From Rodentolepis nana (lineage: Eukaryota > Platyhelminthes > Cestoda > Cyclophyllidea > Hymenolepididae): a stretch of DNA of 17,337 nucleotides. Shown piece after piece: positions 1 through 9,350 of the stretch. Every line of letters begins with the position of its first letter. The stretch's first letter is position 1. The position numbers were made by a program, and so were the translations under genes. The notes below the pieces were generated by a model that saw only the letters and a list, made by a program, of their open reading frames with translations, searched no databases and had not been told where the DNA came from. Where the stretch lies: NCBI GenBank assembly GCA_900617975.1, contig UZAE01000870.1, positions 1 through 17,337 on the forward strand. The letters are read 5' to 3'.

Positions 1-242
1 ACTTCTCACTTCAAACTACCATCACCCCTTTGTATGTCATAGTCGACTGCTTCCACAGTACTCACACCACCTTTTTCCACTTTTGTGTTTGTCTTTTTTA
101 CATCTTTGAAACTCTCTTCTGTTCCCCCTCTCCCTCTCGACTTGTGTCACTTTGATGTGCCTCCTCCACTGTGAAGCCTGAAGTCAACTAAAGGGCTAAT
201 GATAACTTTCACAACGCCTGCCATTTGATATAAATAAATAAT
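1..242 (+). repeat. LINE-tail short repeat, copy A (5' end cut by window)
   Basis: This is the left-most copy of the family, lacking its head because the window begins inside it. It starts at the segment ACTTCTCACTTCAAACTACC, which recurs in copies B, C and D. A pyrimidine-rich middle with poly-C runs follows, then the conserved end GAAGCCTGAAGTCAACTAAAGGGCTAATGATAA and a tail of ATAAATAAATAA. The end matches the 3' end of the LINE fossil at 871-1690. No protein-coding function is seen; the short ORFs across these copies are chance frames. Confidence 0.85.
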
Positions 243-870
243 TTTCCACTTATATCATTATTCCCTGAAATTCATTGTCGATGACTAAAGTATATGCTAT
301 AGCGTTAAAAATGGGCGTTAATTTCGTGTTTTAATAAAATGGTAATGCACTGAAAGATATTTAAATTGTTTGGAAGTCATACAAGACTGAAAGGTTGTTT
401 AATTATAGCTGGGTTTGGGCAGATATGGAATGGGAAGTGATTTACATCCCATTTGTGTGATTAATATTTTGTTAAGCACTGATTTTTGACTAAGTTTGAA
501 AGGAGGGGTGGGGGGGAGGGGGGGGGGGGGTTAAAAAATTTTAAGAATTCTCTGCACATTTTGCTAAATAACCGCTTAATTAAAATTGTTGTTTTAAACA
601 CGCGCACATTTAAATGCCAATGAATTGGGTAAAAATACATACCAATAGTTTGGCAAGCAGATTTGGCAGATTCGCTTATTTTCCAGAGCATTTACTTGGC
701 ATTTAAGTGGGAATATCAAAGTTGTTCAATAAAGAATGCAAGGACATAAGGTCTCACATTAGTCACATTCTCGAAATTTTGCCGAAAAAGTAAAAAAATT
801 CTAATTTACTCATTTGGTTAAGTTTACTTTCTTAGGACTGATCATAATAATAATTTGAAGTCAACTGCTG
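243..870. other. AT-rich spacer with a poly-G tract
   Basis: No gene is recognised here. The only notable structure is a run of about 29 bases at 502-530 that is nearly all G, interrupted by single A or T. It could fold as a G-quadruplex on the plus strand and is a likely site of assembly error. An apparent minus-strand ORF at 461-691 reads straight through the G tract as a proline run and is rejected. Confidence 0.7.
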
Positions 871-1690
871 AATTCTAGGCTCCAAGTCTTCACTGATGTG
901 TCATACATGGAAAACCAAGCAAACATTGGTGCAGGTGTCTACTCTGAACTCTTCTCTTTCTACGCAACAGCGGAACACAATAGATACGCTTTCGAAGGAG
1001 ACATGGAGGCCATTAGGCGAGCACTAAGCCAATTATGTTGCCTGGATACGAAATTCACCAAAGCGGTGATACTTTCGGACTCACAGTCAGCTATAAACTC
1101 AAGTGGAAACAGAGAGCCACCCAAAACAGCTGAGATAAAGTAATGTAGGAAACTCTATCAGCTGCTGAGAGAGAAAAACAAAACAGTGGTCCTACAATGG
1201 ATTCCTGGTCACTGTGGCATTAAAGGCGATGAGCTTCCTGACACACTTGCTAAGAAGGGGACAACGATTTTGCAAGGCATAGACCGGCCGATGTCTTTCC
1301 AAATAATGAAGACCTTAGTCAGGAGAGAATTCAAGACCTCAAGGTGCAATGAACTTAAATCTCGAACAAAGGAGAAACAGTGGACAGTGGCACTCTCTAA
1401 CATCGCTGACTGGCCAAGAATCGAAGCCGTTGCTGAGTCTAGACTACGTGCCGGACTCGATTGCCTGGCGAAACAGAATAGGAATATACGCACAATCAGC
1501 ATGCCCTCTATGTGACCTACAGAAGGAAATGAAGAAGACCCATCTGATTCGATGTCCAGCTCTAAAGACAATGAAGGCAACTAATGAACTACTAATAACT
1601 ATCCTAAAGCCTTTATATATGTTCCTCCCCCCATGGAGAAAGCCAAAGTCAAATAAGGTGCTAATGATAAATAACATAAAGCTTTCTGAT
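871..1690 (+). pseudogene. decayed LINE: RNase H domain, zinc-knuckle-like end and 3' tail
   Basis: This is the C-terminal remnant of a non-LTR retrotransposon polyprotein that carried an RNase H domain after the reverse transcriptase. The RNase H domain removes the RNA strand during target-primed insertion. Reading starts at NSRLQVFTDVS (871). The expected acidic residues are visible: D in FTDVS, E in the GDMEAI stretch, D in LSDSQSA and D in PDTLAKKG, plus the WIPGHCGIKGDE motif. The frame is broken by TAA at 1141-1143 and shifts near 1455. It then continues as RIGIYAQSACPLCDL and HLIRCPAL, a CxxC...HxxxxC knuckle typical of R1/I/LOA-like elements. The end at about 1625-1670 (GTTCCTCC...AAAGTCAAATAAGGTGCTAATGATAA) matches the end of the short repeats in this window. 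No endonuclease or reverse transcriptase part is present, so the copy is 5'-truncated and dead. The clade is uncertain. Confidence 0.9.
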
Positions 1691-3051
1691 TGAAAGAACA
1701 ATAATAACTTTTGGAGGACTCACAACTTATTTTATCTAGTTTGTTTTCGTTATAGTACCCTGTTTACTTGGCATTTTTTGCAGGAAATCGCAAAAATGGG
1801 AAAGTTAGAAGTTGGTATCAGAGTTCTCCAGAGTTTACTTAAGCTGAAATCTAATAACGGCCTGTATCATTTTGCATACAAAGAATTATGCATATGGTAG
1901 AGAAGATGTCTTAATTTCAATAAGATTTAAGTGAGTCCTGAATGCCTTAACTCTGTAATTTAGCAAGCGCGAACAGACATGCACAAGCGGTCGTGTTTTC
2001 CTTAAGGTGGTCTGGAAACGGTGCCTTCATTTCAGCATTTATTGGAAACATTGCACTCAGAACGAGACGAATGTGATGAAGAGTCAAGCGGCTGGATATT
2101 CAGAAATAGAAAAGAAGTGATCAACTGTGTTTAATATCAGATATAACTATTTTTTCAACCGATTTGCTAATGTTATATGGACAAAAAATGTAGTTTCCAA
2201 CGTTGTTTAAAACTCTCCCATACAAAAGTACACGCGGCCATAAAGCTGTATATCTGGTTTCCTGAGTGAAATTTTTAGTTTCAATCAATTTGCAATCGAG
2301 AATATGAGTAAATCTTTTTTTTCCTACTTGCTTTTAAGAGTGAATAAAATACATGCCCTTTTTAGGAAATATATTTCAAGGAAAAATATCTTTTATCAAT
2401 TCAGGTTAAAATTGATAGATTTCCGGTTTATAGTTTATTAGAGTTGAACTTTCATGGCGCCTGTAACAATGGTGTAAGGGACAACAAAATCTTACGTAGG
2501 CTGGACCAAGTTTTCATTTTTGTTCAAAACAAATTTTCAATTTTTATATTAAAATTGAGACTATTTATTAGTTTTACTTATTTCTATCAAAATTATCAAA
2601 TAAAATGTTTAAATATTTGATTATAAAATATTTCTTTGAAGTGGAGGTACTTCATGAAGCTGAAAAAATTCAAAAGTAAAAAAATAAAAAAATAGAAAAT
2701 ACCTCCAAACAAATTTCACATTAAAATTAAACTTAAAATCAAAGTATTCAATGTTCAATGTTCAAGACTATTCAATTGCTGCAATTAATTTTAAAAGTTT
2801 GAATTCTATAATAATTTATTTAAATATCTTCAGTTGACCGAATCTAACAGCAGTGTCTTTGATTATTGGGAAGATACCTGTGTTTCTTGACAAATGATGC
2901 ATATATTAAAACAAATATTAGTAAAACTAAAAATGTATCAATTTAAATAAAAAATAAAATTCACGAGTTTTCCGCATTCAACATTTTCTTTTAATATAGC
3001 ATTTCTAGGTTGTTAATTTAGTTTAAATTGAGTTAATGTTGTGAAATGGGG
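1691..3051. other. AT-rich non-coding stretch
   Basis: No gene, RNA or intact transposon is recognised. The composition is strongly A/T. A donor-like minus-strand site (TAC|GTAAGA, near 2488) has no pyrimidine acceptor or open frame upstream. A short tandem duplication of TCAATGT lies near 2750. It may be intron or flank of the minus-strand Eph gene if that gene continues leftward. Confidence 0.6.
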
Positions 3052-3364
3052 GGGGGGGTTGAGCGATAGACTCACCTCCACGTGGTGCACCCTGGGCACC
3101 GTATACTCATACGGCAAATATGTCTATAAACCGGCAGTTGACTTCTGACTTCAAACTACCATCACCCCACTGTGTGCCATATTCGACATCTTCCACAGTA
3201 CTCCTTTTTTCTACCTTTTCTAACTTCGTCTTTGAAACTCTTCTGTTCCCCCCCCCTCACTCTCGCCTTTTTTGCACTTTGATATTCCTTCTCCTCTCTG
3301 TGAAGCCCGAAGTAAACCAAGGGGCTAATGATAGCCATCAAAACGCTTGCCATTTGATATAAAT
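3052..3364 (+). repeat. LINE-tail short repeat, copy B (full length)
   Basis: This is a full-length copy with head (GACTCACCTCCACGTGGTGC), middle (CTTCAAACTACCATCACCCC), C/T-rich stretch and LINE-like end (GGGCTAATGATAGCCATC, then GATATAAATAAA). It is bounded by a possible 8-bp duplication AAATGGGG at 3044-3051 and 3365-3372. The left copy merges into an expanded G run, so the exact edge is uncertain. No RNA polymerase III A or B box was recognised in the head. Confidence 0.85.
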
Positions 3365-3372
3365 AAATGGGG

Positions 3373-4610
3373 TGTAATGAGTTTATAAATACGAATGTAG
3401 GTAATTGGCAAATTTTCGTTCCATCTTAATCGAGTAACAAAAGTTGGTGAATGGAAAATTTCCTGGAACAGGAAGAAAACTTGAGCTTCCGATTAGGAAA
3501 TAAATGGGGAGAGATGGAGGGAGAGAGAAACAAAACATTTTTCATTACTACAAACTCAAAGTAATTTCCGTTTTATTAATAAAATGGAGAAAGCGTTGTG
3601 AAATAAATTCAAATTTGACTAAATTTAGATTTTTTAGAAAAAATCCAATTAGGTGCAACAGATATTTAGCTTATTTAATCAGAGAGTCGTATGTAATGGA
3701 AGCTTTTGAGAGGATTTACCAATTGGAATCATAGATGCCAATCCTTGGAATTTTGATAGAACCTCGGCAATCAAAAGCGGTGGACATTGATCAGACTCAT
3801 AATTAGCTTTTTACGAGCAAATCTTTGCACTTTCTTTAATTCTATTTGATTCTAGTTTGTTTGAATGTAAATAAAATATTGTGAATTCAAGTATAAGAAG
3901 TTTGAGGTAATTGAGCTTTGAGGATTACGCAACCATTATGCTGGAAATGTGTTCCTTTTATTGAAAAGACAACGAGATAACACTTATTGACCTGACACCA
4001 ACTTATCCAACTTTCAATTGCTTCGTTTACAAAAAAACTGGTGATGTGATTTACCTAGTGGTTGAAGCATTATGAAGAAATTTAGAAATTTATGAAGAAA
4101 TTTGATGAGTTAAAAAATATGGCATCTGGAGGATTAAATTTACCTAAAATTAAACATATTAATATTGTAATGGATTAATCCAAAACTTTTGACATATAGA
4201 CAATGAGCTTTATTAAGATTGAGCGAAATCTGTACTCGTTAAAGCAAAGGCATTACGCTAAAATGTAAAAAATGGCAATTCTCAATCAATTGTTTCAAAA
4301 AATATATATATACCTATTGCCCACAAGATAGAAGTCGCAAAAATGTGTGAAATTAGGTTAGAGCTGATCTGTGATTTAATTGACTTTGAATTGTCATTCA
4401 AATTTAAGGTCAGTACTAAAGTTGTTTAAGCATAAAAAATATTTCTTTAACATTTTGCTAATTATTCAAACAAAATACCCTAATTAAAATTAGAACCAAT
4501 ACGGTTTTAATCATTAAATGAATAAAAATAATCTTTCTAATGATTTTATCCATTTTTAGGCCAAAATGAGAAAATTTCATAAAAAGTGGTGGAAACATTA
4601 GGCAGAAAGG
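3373..4610. other. AT-rich non-coding stretch
   Basis: No gene is recognised. There is an imperfect local duplication, TATGAAGAAATTT, at about 4071 and again at about 4092. A plus-strand frame of 76 codons at 3504-3734 has low-complexity composition, no recognised domain and no splice context; it is probably chance. Confidence 0.6.
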
Positions 4611-4936
4611 GGTGTGCGACAGACTTACCTCCACGTCGTGCACCCTGGGCAACGTATATTCATCATACGGCAAAAAAGCCTATAAACCGGCAGTTGTCTT
4701 CTCACTTCAAACTACCATGACCCCACTGTATGGCATATTCGACCCCTTCCACAATACTCACCTCACCTTTTCTCTGCCTTTGTGCCTGTCTGTCTCCTTT
4801 ACATCTTTGAAACACTCTTCTATTCCCCACTCCCTCTCGAATTTTTTTCACTTTATTGTTCCTCCTCCTCTCTGTGAAGCTTGAGGTCAACTAAAGAGCT
4901 AATGACCTGCCATTCGACATAAATAAATAAATAAAT
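4611..4936 (+). repeat. LINE-tail short repeat, copy C (full length)
   Basis: This copy begins GGTGTGCGACAGACTTACC and shows the same head (CCACGTCGTGCACCCTGGGC), middle and end as copies B and D. It closes with a clean (AAAT)n tail at about 4919-4936. About 13 bases are missing just after GAGCTAATGA compared with the other copies. No convincing target-site duplication was found. Confidence 0.88.
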
Positions 4937-5737
4937 ACATGCAACCCCAATGTGTCCCAAATAAAAACAACCACAGAAGGACTTTCTGAGGAGGAATTCA
5001 TAAATTTCATAAAATAAAACTACAATTAGAAAAGACAATTTACTCAATTAATATCGACAAACAGAGGAGAATTAAATCGAAAACCTCCATATGAATAAAA
5101 TCGTAGTTTCTCGTGTTTATTTGCACATTAAATAGCAAATTTAATATAAAAATGGATTAAGGTGAAAACCATTTGGAATTTTCTATTGTTGAGTAGGATT
5201 TATTGGGACCATAACCATCAATATAAATTTGGAGATCAAATTATCTCACTTTTATTTAAAGAACTCGTTTTAGGTCTTCTTCCTCATAAATAAATCACTT
5301 TAAAAGTTTACACACACCCAAAAGTCAAATTAAATTTCTTTTTCAGAGTTTCATAAAAAAATAAATTTAAAAATATTTGATAGCAATCATCAGTAATTTG
5401 CTGCTTTAATAAAGAGTAAGGCAAATTGATATTTCTCCTATCATTAAAATTCGCGGTAAGGCTAGATCTTTGTTTAAAACAGAGTTTTATGCTTTTAGTA
5501 TCCAGATTTCACATAATTTTAGCAGTTAGGCCGTTAATTAAACAAAGATAAACAACACTGAAGAAAACTGTCACTATGCAAGTCCGATGTCGTCACATCA
5601 AAGACTAGAGACCAAGCCGCACAAACACTACGTGGGTTTTAGTGCTTGGTATGCTAAATACTTCGATGCACAATCTGGCGATATTTTTCCACTTTGGCAT
5701 ATGACACGTTTGAAAACTGAGCACAATTTCTGCTCAC
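4937..5737. other. AT-rich non-coding stretch, possible 3' intron of the Eph gene
   Basis: No certain gene lies here. A loose stem of 7 bp (ACCAAGC at about 5612 pairing with GCTTGGT at about 5644) encloses a GC-richer loop and may be chance. If the candidate exon at 5738-5796 is real, this stretch is its downstream intron. Confidence 0.5.
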
Positions 5738-5796
5738 TCAGGCTTTAATGAATTACACTCCACCTTTTCTGTTGCCATGACGAGTGCTCGGGTTTT
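5738..5796 (-). CDS. candidate exon 4 of Eph-like receptor (tentative)
   Basis: This is a 59-base minus-strand segment flanked by a good acceptor (TTGCTTCTCCAG) and a fair donor (CTGA|GTGAGC). In the frame starting with AAA it reads KTRALVMATEKVECNSLKP and leaves two bases over. The RALVMATE part lines up, residue for residue in spacing, with the R-V-M-K-L-N-T-E strand that follows the core of Eph ligand-binding domains. Only R, T, E and a few hydrophobics match. It would require exon 3 to end in phase 0, where no good donor is visible. No following exon with the expected aromatic-rich strand and cysteine was found. It may be coincidence. Confidence 0.25.
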
Positions 5797-5916
5797 CTGG
5801 AGAAGCAACCCTTTGTTTAAGCCATTCTAACGCAGGAATTCAAAAGAATTCATACTAAGTCATTGTTAAAGCTAATCAATTGAAATGCTAAGAAATTCGG
5901 AGATTTCACTAAATCG

Positions 5917-5927
5917 CCCCCCCCCCC
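5917..5927. repeat. poly-C tract
   Basis: Eleven consecutive C bases lie between exon 3 and candidate exon 4 of the minus-strand gene. On the gene's strand this is a poly-G run. It is a plausible site of length error in assembly. Confidence 0.95.
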
Positions 5928-6050
5928 TGTCTGGAATAGCGCAGATCTCAGGCTCGAGACGTTGAAGTGTGGATCTGTTTACTGCATGAGATGTTCGCAG
6001 AGAAAAAAGACTCTTGCACTCAGCAAAAAAGTTAATTCCTTAATTTCGGA

Positions 6051-6056
6051 TTTATT
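6051..6056 (-). promoter_or_regulatory. possible polyadenylation signal after exon 3
   Basis: AATAAA occurs on the minus strand about 162 bases after the TAG that ends exon 3. It would serve a short transcript ending in exon 3. Such hexamers are frequent by chance in this AT-rich DNA. Confidence 0.2.
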
Positions 6057-6143
6057 TAAGTCTTCTTATTAATAGAAGTGATTAAAAAATCCCATATCGA
6101 AACATCAGGCTCCCTTATTTGACAATTGACTTTTCCCTCTCAG

Positions 6144-6194
6144 TCATAGCTTTCCGACGGTTTGTGAAAAGAGCGCTAAAAAACGTGCTGTTTC
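6144..6194 (+). other. exon-like segment on the opposite strand
   Basis: This is a 51-base plus-strand stretch between a strong acceptor (ACTTTTCCCTCTCAG) and a perfect donor (GTAAGT). Two of its three frames are open, and its length is a multiple of three. No domain is recognised and no partner exon on the plus strand was found. It lies just beyond the TAG of exon 3 on the other strand. Confidence 0.2.
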
Positions 6195-6217
6195 GTAAGT
6201 GCCAAGAGAGTTTTAAT

Positions 6218-6517
6218 CTAAGTGAAGGTGGAACGCGCCTCTATTTGTGGGACTTCAGTAGCATCCATGTCACTCCTTCTGGTCTCCTGCTGTAGAAAGA
6301 CGTCGAAATTCTCCCGACAGGTACCACCTCGACCGTCTGCGATTTCTCGATCCGCGCAGCTACGCATCATGAAGTTCACTTGCATGTGGACACTCAATGC
6401 CCGGTCCAGAGGTATCAGAGGACCGAAGAGCCAAAATTCCTCTCCCTTGGAGGCGTTGCTTGCTTCACAGAGCCCGTAGACTGTGTACCCCGCTCCTGGT
6501 CGACTTTGTTGACGCCA
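6218..6517 (-). CDS. Eph receptor ligand-binding domain, exon 3
   Basis: This exon encodes residues 53-151 of the predicted product and holds most of a jellyroll ephrin-binding domain. The acceptor is TTTTTTACCTCAG, and the first codon TGG joins exon 2 in phase 0. Family marks follow in order: a hydrophobic strand ending YTVYGLC (Cys69), FWLFGPLIP (the NNWLRTxFIP position), VHMQVNFMMRSC (the VxIELKFTLRDC position, Cys106) and GGTCRENFDVFL (the GTCKETFNLYY position, Cys119). Cys106 and Cys119 fit the conserved short disulfide with three extra loop residues. Cys69 would pair with a cysteine in the missing last part. NAS at residue 73 is an N-glycosylation sequon. IEARSTFT resembles the IAADESFT segment. 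A TAG at 6220-6218 then ends the frame. The nearest GT dinucleotides before it (GAA|GTCCCA, CGC|GTTCCA, GGA|GTGACA) are poor donors. Function in an animal would be contact-dependent guidance signalling through ephrins. Sequence and spacing support the family; the exon end is unresolved. Confidence 0.85.
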   Translation of the reverse strand, partial: WRQQSRPGAGYTVYGLCEASNASKGEEFWLFGPLIPLDRALSVHMQVNFMMRSCADREIADGRGGTCRENFDVFLQQETRRSDMDATEVPQIEARSTFT

Positions 6518-8249
6518 CTGAGGTAAAAAATTGCAAAATATATTAGATACCACATTGACCTTAATCTCCATTATGAGCTAAATGATATTTTGTTATTTAA
6601 CTGTAGGTAACTTTTAACAAAATGACGCAAAAATACTGAATTTAGGCATTTTGCTTTGATTCAGGGCATTTAGATAACGTGAACGACAGTTTTGAGGCCT
6701 AGTAACAAAATAAATCTCAATATCAGAAAGATGAAGAAATTACCAGCGTATTTATAACACAATGTGAACATTGAACACGATTACTTCAAAATAAACTCGA
6801 TTTGTCTCTGTTAGAGGCAATAGTTGTTTAATTTAATTAAAAATACATATTGACTAATTGATAGATTTACATCCAAAGTGAACGTTATAACGATTATTAA
6901 TGCTTTTCAATCGGACGAATTTATTAAAATTTATTTCACTTATTTCATAAATATTGCAGTAGCTTAAAAACTGCCTAAATTTTAATCAATTTAGAAATCA
7001 AATACCATTGCGTTTGCACATCAATTTTTTAATTTGAGTCTTACTTGGTGTTGGTAAACCAGTTCTCAATTCTGGAGAAATGCAAATGTTCAAGTTGGTA
7101 AACTAAAAAAGTTTGCATAAAACAACTTAATTTTGGGGATATTTCAATTATATTGGCAAAAGTTTAGGAGAAATAAAAGAGTGCTTAATTTTATAAAGTC
7201 ATTAACTCTTGTTGCCCAGACGACAAATGCACTCAATGTTCGTGCTCTGAATAATTGAGTGCAGAAATAATCGAACGCCATGTAAATTGTAAAGATTATT
7301 TATTCTTTTCGTCAAAAGCTTGTGATATCTTTCCTTTAGATTGTCATTTAATTGTTAACTTACTATTGGTCAATTGCGAGAGAGTAGCCCTGTTTAAAGA
7401 TGTTTTTAAAGTGCATTTGAATCGATTGCACTCTCGCGTTCGCACCTGGATATGAGATCACCTAAAATCACCTAAGTAGCCAGACAGCCAGTCATTTATC
7501 ACATATTCGAGTATATTTAGATAATTAGATAATATTAGCGAGACTGCTCATCTGTTTCAACATACTTTCTCTTTTCTATTCATTGAATCTGAGTAGCTAC
7601 AGCCTTAACCAAGGTTCAACTGAGAAGTATTAAAACCCTATCATAAAGCATAAATTTGCTTCAAGGAAAAATTTCATATGCTATTTCCCTCAGTTTTTTA
7701 TGCTATGTTTGAGAGTAATGACAATGAGGAACGGTTTCCAAACACACTTTCATTACTTCTACTATCAAAAGACCCAGTAAAGTGCTTATCTGTCTTTGAA
7801 TTTTGAGTTTCATTGAGACCCGACATTTAGCGACCTTGTGCCGAAAGATTCCAGTTTTAGGGATTCTAACTTAGTGATAGGAGAGAGGGTCATTTCAGAT
7901 GAAGTAAAACTCTAATCATGTGCGTCGACAGACAAGTAGTCAGTCAAGGGAGAGTTAATCGCGATTTCTGCATCCAAATAACTTGATATTGAAATGAAAT
8001 TAGAATTATAGAAAAATTAAAATATAAAGTTACTTTTAGAGAACTTAACAGTTCTGAGTTAATTCGCAAGGTGTTGAATTGAGATGATGTCAAATCACCT
8101 GAATGCTTAAATTTTTGCTTGTTGAAATTCTTCTCTATGTGCCAAAATCTGACAAGCTTTAAAGCATTGTTTATTTTTCAATATGCAAAAATTAAAATAA
8201 ATTTTTGAATGAAAGTTAAGGGAAAAGTTCTTTTTAGAGAGAAACTCAC
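6518..8249 (-). other. intron 2 of the Eph-like gene
   Basis: This is a 1,732-base intron between phase-0 exon ends. The donor is GGC|GTGAGT and the acceptor TTTTTTACCTCAG|TGG. It is AT-rich and contains no recognised transposon or nested gene. A 27-base splice-flanked segment near 7060 has a stop in the required phase and is not accepted as an exon. Confidence 0.8.
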
Positions 8250-8317
8250 GCCAATATCTGAAGCCGTATTTTTTGTCCAACTGTCCCATCCACTTTCTCG
8301 AGAATCCAGTAGAATAA
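8250..8317 (-). CDS. Eph receptor ligand-binding domain, exon 2
   Basis: This is a 68-base exon encoding residues 30-52: the N-terminal strand of the ligand-binding domain. The acceptor CACTTTCCATTTCAG and the donor GTGAGTTTC are both near consensus. Read with the single G carried over from exon 1, it gives VILLDSRESGWDSW and then TKNTASDIG. The VILLDS start is the hallmark opening of Eph ectodomains (E-V-x-L-L-D-S). The following W-containing stretch corresponds to the GELGW region. It enters in phase 1, completing a valine codon with exon 1, and leaves in phase 0, matching exon 3 exactly. It is too short to be found as an ORF; the longer minus-strand ORF through it, ending at 8107, is in the wrong frame. 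The match to three independent constraints (motif, both splice sites, phase) makes this call strong. Confidence 0.85.
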
Positions 8318-8871
8318 CTGAAATGGAAAGTGTTTAAAATTTAAATTTTTATCATGCGCTTCAAAACACGATTGCTTTTATTTTGGTAAAATTATTCCTC
8401 AATTAATGAATTCTCTACTTCTATTCTTAACTTCCACGGTCGTTCACCTTTAAAAGGCCAAGAGGAAAAATAAGAAAATGGCACTGCAAAATGAGAATAT
8501 GCGAACTGACTGGAGGATTTTGGCGGCGTGGAATTCTATGCTGGTGGTCTGAGGTACCATCTGCCTAATCATAGACGTCCAGTAATCGATAGTTCTTTAA
8601 ATGAGCACTGACCCTTCAAGTGCCACGCGCGCACATCTAGTGTGTTCATTTGAACCCACTGCAAATGTTAGATTTGGCTTCCTAACAATTCCACTTAACT
8701 TGCTTGAGCTTCTCCAAACTGCTTATGAAAAAAATTTATTTTTACATCTTGATATGGATGCTATGCTATAACGAACGAAATGTTGAACCCTATTCTTTGG
8801 AAATATCCAATCTCATTGAGATTAACAAGCTCAGTCACTAGATATTTTCCTGAATGCTATTACCCACTCAC

Positions 8872-8935
8872 CAGTAAGATGGATCGTTTATGGCAAAATG
8901 ACCTTCGAACTTAACACTAAGATGTCCCGAAAATG
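8872..8935 (-). other. exon-like segment inside intron 1 (possible cassette exon)
   Basis: This is a 64-base minus-strand segment between an acceptor (TTCTTAATTCAG) and a strong donor (CTTACTG|GTGAGT). In the phase supplied by exon 1 it is open and reads FSGHLSVKFEGHFAINDPSY with one partial codon at each end. Its length is not a multiple of three. Including it would shift exon 2 out of frame and meet a TGA early in exon 3. No domain is recognised. It is either chance or a frame-disrupting alternative exon. Confidence 0.2.
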
Positions 8936-9036
8936 CTGAATTAAGAAGTCATTTTACTATTTAACCATCATAATGCCGAATCATGTCGGCTAAATTTGCA
9001 CAACTATTTACTTTGAGAACACCTTTTAGAGATCAC

Positions 9037-9051
9037 AATCTAAAGAACTAA
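9037..9051 (+). repeat. target-site duplication, left copy (repeat D)
   Basis: AATCTAAAGAACTAA is repeated exactly at 9351-9365, immediately after the A/T tail of repeat D. This marks both ends of the insertion. Confidence 0.9.
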
Positions 9052-9350
9052 GATGTGTGCGGTGGACTTATGTCCACGTGGTCCACCCTGGGAAACGTGT
9101 GCTCATTCGGCAAAAAAGTCTATAAAACGGAAATTGACTTCTGACTTCAAACTGCCATGACCCCACTTTATGTCATATTCGACTAATTCCCCAGTACTCA
9201 CCTCACCTTATTTCTACCTTCGTCTTTAAAACACTCCTCTGTTCCTCCCCCCCTTTTGATGTTCCTCCTCCCCTCTGTGAAGCCTGAAGTCAACTAAAGA
9301 GCTAATGATAACCATCAAAACGCCTGTAATTTGATATAAATAAATAAATA
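9052..9350 (+). mobile_element. LINE-tail short repeat, copy D (complete, with TSD)
   Basis: This is a complete short retroelement of 299 bases inserted in intron 1 of the Eph-like gene, antisense to it. It starts GATGTGTGCGGTGGACTTATG, so the 5' end of the family can be fixed here. The body contains CCCTGGGAAACGTGTGCTCA, CTTCAAACTGCCATGACCCC, a C-rich run and the LINE-like end AAGAGCTAATGATAACCATC. The tail is GATATAAATAAATAAATA. Exact 15-bp flanking duplications are typical of target-primed reverse transcription. It encodes no protein and must have used proteins made elsewhere, probably by the LINE whose 3' end it shares. Confidence 0.9.

Noticed and set aside
3162..3353. Minus-strand ORF MASVLMAIISPL and similar frames in other repeat copies
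   Set aside because: It falls entirely in the repeat, is not maintained between copies, and the antisense direction is opposite to the LINE.
5480..5557. Possible fifth Eph exon on the minus strand (acceptor TTTTCTTCAG, reading VVYLCLINGLTAKI)
   Set aside because: The VYL...N pattern loosely fits the last Eph strand, but the required cysteine is missing and the donor (TAT|GTGAAA) is weak.
5612..5651. Stem ACCAAGC/GCTTGGT as a possible small RNA hairpin
   Set aside because: Only seven pairs with a loop of about 26 bases and weak inner pairing; chance is likely.
7045..7071. 27-base minus-strand microexon candidate in intron 2
   Set aside because: The phase required between exons 2 and 3 meets TGA at the second codon.
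8107..8289. 60-codon minus-strand ORF beginning MGQLDKKYGF
   Set aside because: It uses the wrong frame of exon 2 and reads on into intron 2; the splice-consistent frame gives VILLDS.
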